From: Methanimicrococcus sp. | GTDB lineage: Archaea > Halobacteriota > Methanosarcinia > Methanosarcinales > Methanosarcinaceae | Assembly (NCBI GenBank): GCA_009783635.1 | Contig: WRDC01000046.1 | Location: 1-10,932 of the forward strand | Direction of reading: 5' to 3' | Length of the DNA stretch: 10,932 bases | Shown here: positions 5,279 through 10,932 of the stretch, in pieces | How the letters are laid out: every line of letters begins with the position of its first letter | Numbering within the stretch: position 1 is the first letter of the stretch | Notes under the pieces: generated by a model | Databases searched by the model: none | Told to the model about the DNA's origin: nothing | What the model saw: only the letters and a program-made list of their open reading frames with translations | Position numbers and translations under genes: made by a program

Positions 5279-6073
5279 TCAACTCCTTATAGAAAGATGA
5301 GATAAATATCTTTCCCTTAATTCAGCCGCTCTGTCACGGGCCAAATTGACCATTTTGACAACCGCTTCAGGGGTCAGCGAATCACAGCCGCTCTTCTGCA
5401 TTCCTGAAAGCGCGCCGTCTTTGTCGGTAATGACCGTCAGCTTTGTGTCGCAGAGGTTTTCTTCATCCAAGGTCGGATCCAGAAACAAATTGTTGTCAAT
5501 GCTGACAACGGTCACGCCGACCGGCGTATTTTGCATCGGCATCGGCATGGAGGGGAAGGCATTGGCGGCATCTTCCGGAATGACGGCGGTCATTAAAGCG
5601 GCAATAGAGCCGAGGCATGAGGCGTCGACCAGATTGCCGGCATCGTTAATCACGCTGATGTCAATGAAAACCATCCAAACGAGCTCGCCTTCTCTGATAC
5701 ACAGCTTGCCGAGTTCAATCGAATGCGACTCGCGGATACCGCGGTCAACGATTCGTGACATCTCAATGGCTTCTTCTCTGGGCGGGCCGGCCTCAAAGTC
5801 AGGGGAGGCAAGGGGGTTCAGTTCCATTCCGGTCATAATAATGCCTTCGGCCGGCGAGTCGGGGAAAGGCGTTCCTTTTTGGAGTTTAATGCCGATCAAA
5901 ACTTTTGTTTCACCGTATTTGACATAAGCGGACCCTTCGGCTTTGTCAATCACGTTTGTGCGGACGGAAATGTCTCTCATCTCCAGAAATCCGCGGCCGT
6001 CGGCGCGTTTGCCTTCAACGATTAAATTGTGAATAAAATCTCTTTTTAAAGCGGAAAGTACTTCATTGGCCAT
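5279..6073 (-). CDS. rrp42: exosome complex subunit Rrp42
   Basis: The non-catalytic RNase PH-like subunit of the archaeal exosome. Three Rrp41-Rrp42 dimers form the hexameric ring that degrades or tails RNA from the 3' end. Length 264 residues is normal. Family blocks are EGKRADGRGFLEMRDI (20-35), SAYVKYGETKVLIGIK (48-63), SPDFEAGPPREEAIEMSRIVD RGIRES near 90-116 with RNA-contacting arginines, and a second half-domain from about 130 (VFIDISVINDAGNLVDAS). The ATG is two bases after the rrp41 stop. Its ribosome site is GAGGAGGAT, made of the last three sense codons of rrp41 (Glu-Glu-Asp), so the two genes are strongly coupled. No acidic or extended tail is present here, unlike in its partner. 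Confidence 0.95.
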   Translation of the reverse strand: MANEVLSALKRDFIHNLIVEGKRADGRGFLEMRDISVRTNVIDKAEGSAYVKYGETKVLIGIKLQKGTPFPDSPAEGIIMTGMELNPLASPDFEAGPPREEAIEMSRIVDRGIRESHSIELGKLCIREGELVWMVFIDISVINDAGNLVDASCLGSIAALMTAVIPEDAANAFPSMPMPMQNTPVGVTVVSIDNNLFLDPTLDEENLCDTKLTVITDKDGALSGMQKSGCDSLTPEAVVKMVNLARDRAAELRERYLSHLSIRS

Positions 6074-6075
6074 AT

Positions 6076-7323
6076 TTAATCCTCCTCGTCTTCATCTTCG
6101 TCATCATATTCGAACTCTTCTTCTTCGCCGCCGTCTTCATCTTCGCCGCCGTCTTCATCCTCTTCTTCGCCGCCGTCTTCGTCATCGGAATCGCCGGCGC
6201 TGTCGGCTTCAATCACAAAAATGTCGGTCTCTTCATCATCGTCGTCATCATCGGAACCGAAGTCATCATCATCTTCAATTTCGGTGATGAGCTCATCAAT
6301 TTCCTTCAAATCCGCGTCACGGACGCAGATATCAATGTCGCCGTCAAAAAGACCGTCGGCCAAATCAACATCCGAGTCGGAACCGCCGACTTCATATTCG
6401 TGGATAAGATCTGAAATGTCTTTGGCAAGGTTTTCGGAAACGCGGCTGACGAAAGCGTCCACCATTTCATCCGTCACTTCGTCAAACTCCTCTTCCGTCG
6501 CATCGGCGGCGTCGTTTGAGAATTCGGTGAAATCTTCGTCCTCATCGTCGGCTTCGTCTTCGATTTCCTCTTCGACTTCCACTTCTCCCTCTTCGTCGCC
6601 CATGATGGAAGCATATTTTTCCATTAAAGCCGCTTTTTGGATTTCAAGGACCTGACGGCAGCCTTTTTGAACAAGCTCCAAAGCTTCTTCAAACTCGGAA
6701 GGCGTTAAGTGTCCGTCCATTTGAATCAATGTGATTTTGCCGTCTTCGGTCATGGCAATCGGAAGGTCGGCTTCGCCGTAATTGTCTTCCGGCTTGTTCA
6801 GGTCGAGAACGATTTTGCCGCCGACTTTACCGGCAGCGCAGGCGGAAATGAGTCCGCGCATGGGAATGCCGGCATCGACCAGCGCCAAAGAAGCGGCGTT
6901 GATGGCGGCCGTTCTTGTGCCCGCGTCCGCCTGAAGCACCTCTACAAAAATGTCGATTGCGGCTTTGGGATAAGCGTCACTGAAAATAACGGGTTCGAAT
7001 GCCTCGCGGCTGACCTTTGAAATTTCGCTGCTGCGGCGGCTCGGTCCCGGACGGGCGCGGTCTTCCACGGAGAAAGACTGCATATTATATCTGTAGCGGA
7101 TGACCGCTTTGCCGGCCAATTGCATACGGCGCGGGTGGGCTTCTCTCGGGCCGTAAACGGCGGCAATCACTTTGTTTGCGCCCCACTCCAAATAGCAGGA
7201 GCCGTTGGCGCGCGACAAAACGCCGATTTTAATCTTCATCGGACGGATTTCGTCGGGTTTTCTTTGGTCTGTTCGAAGACCGTTTTCATCAAAAAAAATC
7301 ACATCAGTTTGATTTGAACTCAT
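6076..7323 (-). CDS. rrp41: exosome complex catalytic subunit Rrp41 with long acidic tail
   Basis: The phosphorolytic subunit of the archaeal exosome. Residues 1-241 are a normal RNase PH-like domain: RTDQRKPDEIRP (17-28), GSCYLEWGANKVIAAVYGPRE (41-61), RRSSE (96-100), ADAGTRTAAINAASLALVDAG (132-152, phosphate-binding region) and EDNYGEADLP (179-188) with the acidic residues Asp180 and Asp186 expected in the active site. The usual length is about 240; here it is 415. The extra 174 residues are dominated by Asp and Glu, including seven consecutive Asp (about 357-363 counting around) and EDGGE repeats near 382-402. A possibly helical island (about 282-312) lies inside the tail. I chose the ATG at 7323 because GGAG lies 9 bases upstream; an in-frame TTG five codons earlier overlaps that site. 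The reading frame stays open and ends two bases before rrp42. Confidence 0.95.
   Translation of the reverse strand: MSSNQTDVIFFDENGLRTDQRKPDEIRPMKIKIGVLSRANGSCYLEWGANKVIAAVYGPREAHPRRMQLAGKAVIRYRYNMQSFSVEDRARPGPSRRSSEISKVSREAFEPVIFSDAYPKAAIDIFVEVLQADAGTRTAAINAASLALVDAGIPMRGLISACAAGKVGGKIVLDLNKPEDNYGEADLPIAMTEDGKITLIQMDGHLTPSEFEEALELVQKGCRQVLEIQKAALMEKYASIMGDEEGEVEVEEEIEDEADDEDEDFTEFSNDAADATEEEFDEVTDEMVDAFVSRVSENLAKDISDLIHEYEVGGSDSDVDLADGLFDGDIDICVRDADLKEIDELITEIEDDDDFGSDDDDDDEETDIFVIEADSAGDSDDEDGGEEEDEDGGEDEDGGEEEEFEYDDEDEDEED
6123..6182. repeat. 18-bp minisatellite inside the rrp41 tail
   Basis: The plus-strand unit CTTCGCCGCCGTCTTCAT occurs at 6123-6140 and 6141-6158, with a third copy (one base changed) at 6165-6182 after a 6-base insertion. 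On the coding strand each unit encodes an Asp/Glu-rich hexapeptide centred on EDGGE. All spacings are multiples of three, so the frame is preserved. This suggests that part of the acidic tail grew by slippage or unequal exchange. Confidence 0.85.
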
Positions 7324-7386
7324 TTCACATTTCTCCAAAAATAAATTTGATTAGTGACCCGTTCCTATATTTTCCTTTTTTCCCCT

Positions 7387-8481
7387 TCATCCGTCGGATT
7401 TGTGTCCATCGGGAACGGGCGGGTGTGTGAAAAAGACACTTCCGAAGCAGGTACAGCTTTCCTGCCGGCAGGCTTTCGGCTGTGCCGGGCGCGGCTTTTT
7501 GGCCGGCTCTTCGCCGGACTTTGACGAAAGGCCATCGGAACCGGCGGCAGGGTTTTCAGCGGGATTTTCGGCTGCGGCAGATTTGCCGGCGGCGGGGGCA
7601 TTTTCGGGAGTTTTCCCGTCATCCGCCGTTTTTTTGGCGCTCCTCTTTTTGCGGGGGAGGGATTCAAGTTCAGCTCCCGAATACATTATTTCGGGAGTTT
7701 CTTCGGGCGCGGCCGGAGCGCTTTTCTGTTTGGAAACGGGTCCGGTTTTTGCTTTCAAAGACGGCTTGGAATCTGATTCAGAATCTGTCGCATTTTTTTT
7801 GCCGTGACCGTCGCTGCCGATTAAAGTGTACTGTTCATCAATATAAGCAGCGGTCAAGTCGGTAAGTCCCGGAACCCGGGCATCGGCTTCGATTTTTTTA
7901 AGCGCGCTCGTTAAAATGTCCATATCTTCCGAATCCCCGTTCATCCAAATACGGCCGTTGCCGCCGACGAATATTTCACAGCCGGTCTTGGCTTTCAGCA
8001 TGGAAATCATCGCGCCTGAGCGGCCGATGATACGGGAAACTTTAGAATACGGCACTTCATGAAGGCGCCCTTTGGTTAATTTCCGGCACAATGAATCTTT
8101 GTAAGTGAGCTCAATCTTCATTTCCGAGTTGACATCGGTCACTTTGAGCAAAACGGTGTCGCCGATATTAAAGTGCTGCGTCATTTCTTCGGAGGGCACC
8201 CGGATGGGATATTCCATGACGTGCAAAAGCCCTTCATAGGGGCAATTGATATCAAAAATCCAATTCGAAGACGTTACAACAGTCGTGTAGCCGATAATTA
8301 TATCATTTTTCTTCGGTAAGTAGGGACCGGAAAGCGGATGAACCGAAAATTTCCCTTTTTGCGCCAGAAGCCCGCAGACGGACGCGTAAACTTTTCCGCC
8401 GGAGACATATGTTCCGGGACCTGACAGAGACGGGTTGCCCGATAACAGTTCCCCGGGTATGACTATTCTTTTCGTATCCAT
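7387..8481 (-). CDS. rrp4: exosome RNA-binding cap subunit Rrp4 with long C-terminal tail
   Basis: Cap protein of the archaeal exosome; three copies sit on the Rrp41-Rrp42 ring and feed RNA into the central pore. Residues 1-60 form the N-terminal domain (VIPGELL, GTYVSGGKVYASVCGLL), about 60-128 an S1 domain (DIIIGYTTVV, GDTVLLKVTDVNSEMKIELT), and about 140-205 a KH domain with the GRSG loop at 153-156 and IGRSGAMISMLKAKTG. Archaeal Rrp4 normally ends near residue 230-260; this protein has 364. The last 140 residues are low-complexity, rich in Ala, Pro, Lys, Ser and Glu, with a basic patch RKKRSAKK (277-284) and an end carrying Cys338, Cys343 and Cys345 followed by a hydrophobic FGSVFF. The ATG has GAGG about 7 bases upstream. 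It stands 164 bp from SBDS with its own TATA-like boxes, and 63 bp before rrp41. Confidence 0.94.
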   Translation of the reverse strand: MDTKRIVIPGELLSGNPSLSGPGTYVSGGKVYASVCGLLAQKGKFSVHPLSGPYLPKKNDIIIGYTTVVTSSNWIFDINCPYEGLLHVMEYPIRVPSEEMTQHFNIGDTVLLKVTDVNSEMKIELTYKDSLCRKLTKGRLHEVPYSKVSRIIGRSGAMISMLKAKTGCEIFVGGNGRIWMNGDSEDMDILTSALKKIEADARVPGLTDLTAAYIDEQYTLIGSDGHGKKNATDSESDSKPSLKAKTGPVSKQKSAPAAPEETPEIMYSGAELESLPRKKRSAKKTADDGKTPENAPAAGKSAAAENPAENPAAGSDGLSSKSGEEPAKKPRPAQPKACRQESCTCFGSVFFTHPPVPDGHKSDG

Positions 8482-8530
8482 TACTATCCTCTTAACGTCC
8501 TGTTTGAGTTTTATACCGTACGTTTTAATC

Positions 8531-8540
8531 GTTTTTATAG
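8531..8540 (-). promoter_or_regulatory. TATA-like box for rrp4-rrp41-rrp42
   Basis: CTATAAAAAC on the minus strand, about 50-60 bases before the rrp4 start, predicts a leader near 25-30 bases containing the GAGG ribosome site. A second candidate, GGTATAAAACTC at 8506-8517, is closer and would give a nearly leaderless message. The 164-bp gap also carries a hairpin after SBDS. Inferred. Confidence 0.5.
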
Positions 8541-8595
8541 TCTTTTACGAAAAAACGGAAAAAGACAGTAAAAACATGACAATGAAAGAAAATCC

Positions 8596-8633
8596 GAGCG
8601 GATAATTTTTAGAAAAGAAAAACTTCACCGCTC
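8596..8633 (-). terminator. hairpin after SBDS, possible terminator
   Basis: GAGCGG (8596-8601) and CCGCTC (8628-8633) form a 6-bp GC-rich outer stem. Inside it, minus-strand AGTTTTT can pair with AAAAATT, including one G-T wobble. The structure begins about 12 bases after the SBDS stop, and the sequence beyond it is T-rich on the minus strand. It may end SBDS transcripts or stabilise their 3' ends. Confidence 0.45.
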
Positions 8634-8645
8634 CTTTTTATGACT

Positions 8646-9362
8646 TTATTTTTGAGCGGGCGCGTCATCCTTTATCAGTTTTGTTTCAGCTTCTCCTTTT
8701 GTCATGTGGTTCAGCATGGCATAGAAATCGGTCTGCATGCCGGCGGGAATCCGGACGACCGCAATCCATGACCCGTCTTTTTGCCATTCGTTTTTCAGCA
8801 TTTTGCCAAAAGCCGACACGTCCCCGTAAGCTTTGGGAGCGTACAGCGCCGGAATTTTAACGGCGACGCTGACTTCTTCAAAGCGGATGGGAATCAGCGG
8901 GCGGATGGCTTTCATCGTGATTTGAACCAATTCATCCACGCTTTTCATCGGGTCGATATTCACTTTGGCTTCTTCCATTGCGATTTCGATCCGCTGCGGC
9001 GGATGCGGCGCCATTGTCTGTGGGTTGACCGCGTTTTGAGCAATAAACGTCACGACCTGTCTTCTTTTTTCTTCCAGGAAACGCTTGCGCTGTTCCTTTG
9101 TCAGCTGGATTTCGCCTTCTTTTAAGATATGAGCGGCGATTTGGAGAACATCGTCCGTCTGAAAAACGGAAACCAAATCGGATTCAGCGATTTTATCGCC
9201 GCGGCCGGCGTTTTCAAAGACGGACTCAACCGCTAAGACATCGGCGATATTCACAGCTTCGCCGCGCTTGTAAGCCAAAGCCAGCTCCGGGTCTACGAGT
9301 ATTTCGAATTCTTTGCTTCCTTTCTTGATATGAGCAGTGACGGCGTCATCTAATGAAACCAT
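8646..9362 (-). CDS. ribosome maturation protein SBDS
   Basis: Archaeal homologue of human SBDS and yeast Sdo1, which with an EF-2-like GTPase releases the anti-association factor from new 60S subunits. Its fixed place beside exosome genes in archaea suggests a link to rRNA processing. Length 238 is normal. The N-terminal FYSH domain (1-90) contains VDPELALAYKRGEAVNIADVL (23-43) and VFENAGRGDKIAESDLVSVFQTDD (48-71). The central helical domain carries KEQRKRFLEEKRRQVVTFIAQNAVNP (89-114) and PHPPQRIEIAMEEAKVNIDP (119-138). The ferredoxin-like third domain starts at about 160 (IRFEEVSVAVKIP). The ATG lies beyond a strong TATA box; the ribosome site is weak (CAGGACC, overlapped by a 6-bp inverted repeat ATCAGG/CCTGAT at 9366-9378). 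Confidence 0.96.
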   Translation of the reverse strand: MVSLDDAVTAHIKKGSKEFEILVDPELALAYKRGEAVNIADVLAVESVFENAGRGDKIAESDLVSVFQTDDVLQIAAHILKEGEIQLTKEQRKRFLEEKRRQVVTFIAQNAVNPQTMAPHPPQRIEIAMEEAKVNIDPMKSVDELVQITMKAIRPLIPIRFEEVSVAVKIPALYAPKAYGDVSAFGKMLKNEWQKDGSWIAVVRIPAGMQTDFYAMLNHMTKGEAETKLIKDDAPAQK

Positions 9363-9410
9363 ATGATCAGGTCCTGATTTTTAAAAAAATAATATTTTTG
9401 AGTTAAACAC

Positions 9411-9423
9411 GATTTTATATACA
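9411..9423 (-). promoter_or_regulatory. strong TATA box for SBDS
   Basis: TGTATATAAAATC on the minus strand, preceded by a GC-richer GGCGA stretch in the BRE position, is one of the best TATA boxes in the window. It predicts a transcription start near 9385 and a leader of about 20-25 bases. The TTAACGGATT array begins about 25 bp upstream of it. Confidence 0.65.
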
Positions 9424-9449
9424 TCGCCAAAGTTAAAAAAGGATTTGAT

Positions 9450-9545
9450 GTTAACGGATTAACTTGTTAACGGATTAACTTCATGATTAACGGATTAACT
9501 TCATGATTAACGGATTCATTTCTGATTAACGGATTCATTTCTGAT
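9450..9545. repeat. five-copy TTAACGGATT array upstream of the SBDS promoter
   Basis: The core TTAACGGATT occurs five times, starting at 9451, 9467, 9487, 9507 and 9526, at intervals of 16, 20, 20 and 19 bp. The first two copies have the full inverted repeat GTTAA-CGGA-TTAAC. Copies two and three continue with AACTTCATGA, copies four and five with CATTTCTGA. The array fills the space between the psmA end and the SBDS TATA box. Even spacing of about two helical turns suggests a multi-site operator, but it could also be a simple slippage-generated repeat. Confidence 0.9.
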
Positions 9546-9587
9546 CAATTTCAAACTGAAATTGTTTTCGGAAAAAAATCCGAAAAC
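9546..9587 (-). terminator. two adjacent perfect hairpins after psmA
   Basis: The hairpin nearer psmA has arms GTTTTCGGA (9564-9572) and TCCGAAAAC (9579-9587), a 9-bp stem with a six-T loop on the minus strand. The next has arms CAATTTCA (9546-9553) and TGAAATTG (9557-9564), an 8-bp stem with a 3-base loop. They share base 9564 and start 7 bases after the psmA stop. The likely role is ending or stabilising the 3' end of psmA mRNA; the T-run is in the loop rather than after the stem. Confidence 0.6.
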
Positions 9588-9594
9588 CAAAGAA

Positions 9595-10386
9595 TCAGAT
9601 ATCGAGGTCTTCTTCTTTGGAGGCTTTGTTGCCGCCGCTGTTGTCTCCTTCGGGTCTCGGGTATTTTTCAAAAATCTTATCCGCGTATATTTTAACTTCT
9701 CCCGTTGTCAGTTTTCTGAAATTGCTGTCCGGGACAGGCACAACGCCGACTTCGAGGGTTTCCGGATTGAATTTGCCGTCCGCGGCTTTGTAAAGCGCTT
9801 CGACGCCGAGTAAAATCGCATCGTTGAGCGTCATTTTTTCATCGAATTCGGCTTCAAAAGTTTCAATCACGGAACTGCGTCCGGCGCCGATGGCTGTTGC
9901 TTTGTATTCCAAAAGCGCGCCGCTCGGGTCGGTTTCAAAGAGACGCGGTTTGTTGTCTTCCACACCGGCAATCAGAAGAGATGTGCCGTAAGGACGGATG
10001 CCGCCGTATTGCGTAAAGGTTTGCTTGTGGTCGCAGATTTTCTTTGAAATGACTTCAACGCCGATGGGTTCGTCATATGAGACGCGGTTGACCTGCGCTT
10101 CAACGCGGGCGCGGTCGATGAGCGCGCGGGCATCGGCAACAAGACCGGATGTGGCCGCGCCGATATGGTCATCGATTTGGAAGATTTTCTCAATGGAATT
10201 GGCTTCGATCAGGCGGCTGGAAACGCGTTTGTCAACCAAAAGGACAACGCCTTCGCAAACTTTGATGCCGACTGCGGTCGTTCCTCTTTTGACGGCTTCT
10301 CTTGCATATTCTACCTGATAAAGACGTCCGTCCGGGGAAAACACGGTGCTTGCGCGGTCATACATTTGAGGTGCCATATCTTTCAT
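9595..10386 (-). CDS. psmA: 20S proteasome alpha subunit
   Basis: Forms the outer heptameric rings of the archaeal 20S proteasome, which gate substrate entry to the beta-subunit protease chamber. Length is 263 residues, slightly above the usual 240-260. The N-terminal gate and signature YDRASTVFSPDGRLYQVEYAREAVKRG (residues 9-35) are intact, including Lys33 and the adjacent Arg34 and Gly35 used by C-terminal HbYX motifs of the regulatory ATPase. Further family blocks are VDKRVSSRLIEANSIEKIFQIDDHIG (51-76), SGLVADARALIDRARVEAQ (80-98), YGGIRPYGTSLLIAGV (127-142) and FETDPSGALLEYKATAIGAGR (150-170). The ATG has GGAG 10 bases upstream; a second ATG at codon 4 lacks one. The C-terminus is a charged 20-residue tail ending EEDLDI. 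It follows pop5 after 247 bp. Confidence 0.96.
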   Translation of the reverse strand: MKDMAPQMYDRASTVFSPDGRLYQVEYAREAVKRGTTAVGIKVCEGVVLLVDKRVSSRLIEANSIEKIFQIDDHIGAATSGLVADARALIDRARVEAQVNRVSYDEPIGVEVISKKICDHKQTFTQYGGIRPYGTSLLIAGVEDNKPRLFETDPSGALLEYKATAIGAGRSSVIETFEAEFDEKMTLNDAILLGVEALYKAADGKFNPETLEVGVVPVPDSNFRKLTTGEVKIYADKIFEKYPRPEGDNSGGNKASKEEDLDI

Positions 10387-10633
10387 AATTTTAAAACTCC
10401 TTTATTTATTTTTGAAATTAAAAGCGCGGCCGGTCGATTCGCGTTGGCCGTCATTTTCCATTTTGTACCGGCGGTCGTTTGTGTTTACCGGCGCCTTTGA
10501 CGCCCCGTCCGCTTGACGGGAAGACTGCGGCCGAGACCAAAATTCGGGTACAAGTCATAATTTGAAATGAATTAAACGTGTTCATATTTGAACTCAGCGG
10601 ATAATTTACCGTTACCGAAAAAACCGGCGAAGG
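10387..10633. other. pop5-psmA intergenic region with GC-rich leader
   Basis: 247 bp without a recognised gene. Next to pop5 a T6 tract on the minus strand (10618-10623) follows the pop5 stop by 10 bases and may be a terminator. An AT-rich segment (10545-10600) contains an inverted repeat GTTCA-TATT-TGAAC at 10580-10593 that overlaps a TATA-like sequence. The 10421-10545 part is notably GC-rich and contains CGGCCG twice and a perfect hairpin CCCGTC/GACGGG (10504-10520). If the AT-rich part is the promoter, psmA has an unusually long structured leader of about 150-180 bases. A 19-codon frame (10402-10461, minus) ends right at the psmA ribosome site; I do not call it a gene. Confidence 0.55.
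10504..10520. other. perfect 6-bp GC hairpin in the psmA leader
   Basis: CCCGTC (10504-10509) and GACGGG (10515-10520) flank a five-base loop. The element lies 118-134 bases before the psmA start, in the GC-rich half of the intergenic region. It may be part of a leader structure or a terminator for pop5; no T tract follows it. Confidence 0.45.
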
Positions 10634-10932
10634 TCAATCTCCGGGTTTGAGATGTTTTAAGTATTTAGTTTCGGCGCCTTTCACCGTCCCCGACACGCCC
10701 GCCGACCGGACGATCACGGGCTCTCCGTCAACATTTGTCATAAACGAGAGGACGGCAATCGTTTCGGAAACCGCCGTATGCCGGCATTTGATGATCCCGA
10801 TGTTGTCCTCAAATCCGAGAACCGAAACGCCGCATTTCGAGAATCCGAGATCGCCCAAAAGCAAACATCCCGTGTAAGAGACGGCATTGATGAACGCGTT
10901 TCTCTGAATCGGTTCATCACTGAGGACTTCGA
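10634..10932 (-). CDS. rnp2: ribonuclease P protein component 2, Pop5 family (partial, N-terminus off the right edge)
   Basis: Protein subunit of archaeal RNase P, which removes the 5' leader of pre-tRNAs; Pop5 pairs with Rpp30 to activate the catalytic RNA. The frame is open through the right edge, so the start lies outside the window. About 98 C-terminal residues are visible. Matches to the family are a Gly-rich strand region (LLLGDLGFSKCGVSVLGFEDN), IIKCRHTA, and the C-terminal VRSAGVSGTVKGAETKYLK, corresponding to the Pop5/Rpp14 end with Gly-Val-Ser-Gly-Thr and Lys-Tyr-Leu. Its position just before psmA is the place of this gene in the archaeal superoperon, which supports the call. Confidence 0.83.
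   Translation of the reverse strand, partial: EVLSDEPIQRNAFINAVSYTGCLLLGDLGFSKCGVSVLGFEDNIGIIKCRHTAVSETIAVLSFMTNVDGEPVIVRSAGVSGTVKGAETKYLKHLKPGD

Noticed and set aside
6221..6655. Plus-strand frame of 144 codons, mostly serine
   Set aside because: It is the complement of the Asp/Glu codons of the rrp41 tail; poly-Ser is what GAT and GAA codons read as on the other strand.
7365..7667. Frameshift as the cause of the long Rrp4 tail
   Set aside because: The alternative frame is a low-complexity Pro/Lys/Arg string without family similarity, and the main frame is open from the KH domain to its stop. The tail is longer than usual but not clearly an artefact.
9450..9545. Possible CRISPR array
   Set aside because: The repeat core is only 10 bp, the intervals are 16-20 bp, and the intervening sequence is itself repeated, so there are no unique spacers and no cas genes nearby.
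8598..10609. Shared 11-mer GCGGATAATTT downstream of SBDS and downstream of pop5
   Set aside because: Several 11-mer pairs are expected by chance in a window of this size, and the flanks do not match.

Overview
The window looks like a euryarchaeal chromosome, most likely from a methanogen of the Methanomicrobia type. The gene order and protein families are archaeal: the 20S proteasome alpha subunit, SBDS, the exosome subunits Rrp4, Rrp41 and Rrp42, ribosomal protein L37Ae, RNA polymerase subunit P, a Brix-domain protein and KEOPS Pcc1. Archaeal-type S-adenosylmethionine synthetase and strong TATA boxes support this. The order-level placement is a judgement from protein similarity to remembered sequences. 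No 16S or marker search was possible.

Layout. (1) 1-875, minus: S-adenosylmethionine synthetase, cut by the left edge. (2) 876-1280: a 405-bp divergent intergenic region with two promoter-like direct repeats and a pyrimidine-rich 24-bp tandem repeat. (3) 1281-3399, plus: a PD-(D/E)XK nuclease-like protein, probably leaderless, then an ABC permease and ATPase of the nitrate/sulfonate/taurine type with no binding protein nearby. (4) 3400-3682: a convergent intergenic region filled by three imperfect copies of the 3' end of the ATPase gene. (5) 3683-10932, minus: the archaeal proteasome-exosome superoperon, read right to left as pop5 (cut by the right edge), psmA, SBDS, rrp4, rrp41, rrp42, rpl37ae, rpoP, brix and pcc1.

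The superoperon couples RNA processing (RNase P, exosome), ribosome biogenesis (SBDS, Brix, L37Ae), transcription (RpoP), tRNA modification (KEOPS) and protein turnover (proteasome). Here the order is conserved, but the DNA between genes suggests it is split into several transcription units. TATA-like boxes stand before SBDS, rrp4, rpl37ae and rpoP. Hairpins or hairpin-plus-U-tract signals follow psmA, SBDS and rpl37ae. Only rrp41-rrp42 and rpoP-brix-pcc1 are tightly coupled.

The most unusual observations are these. Rrp41 carries a roughly 174-residue, extremely acidic C-terminal tail. Rrp4 carries a roughly 140-residue low-complexity tail, so the exosome of this organism would be surrounded by long disordered arms. 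A five-copy TTAACGGATT array sits just upstream of the SBDS TATA box, next to two perfect hairpins. The end of the ABC ATPase gene has been tandemly duplicated as noncoding DNA. I saw no CRISPR array, transposase, tRNA or rRNA, and no clear multi-gene defence or novel enzymatic system.
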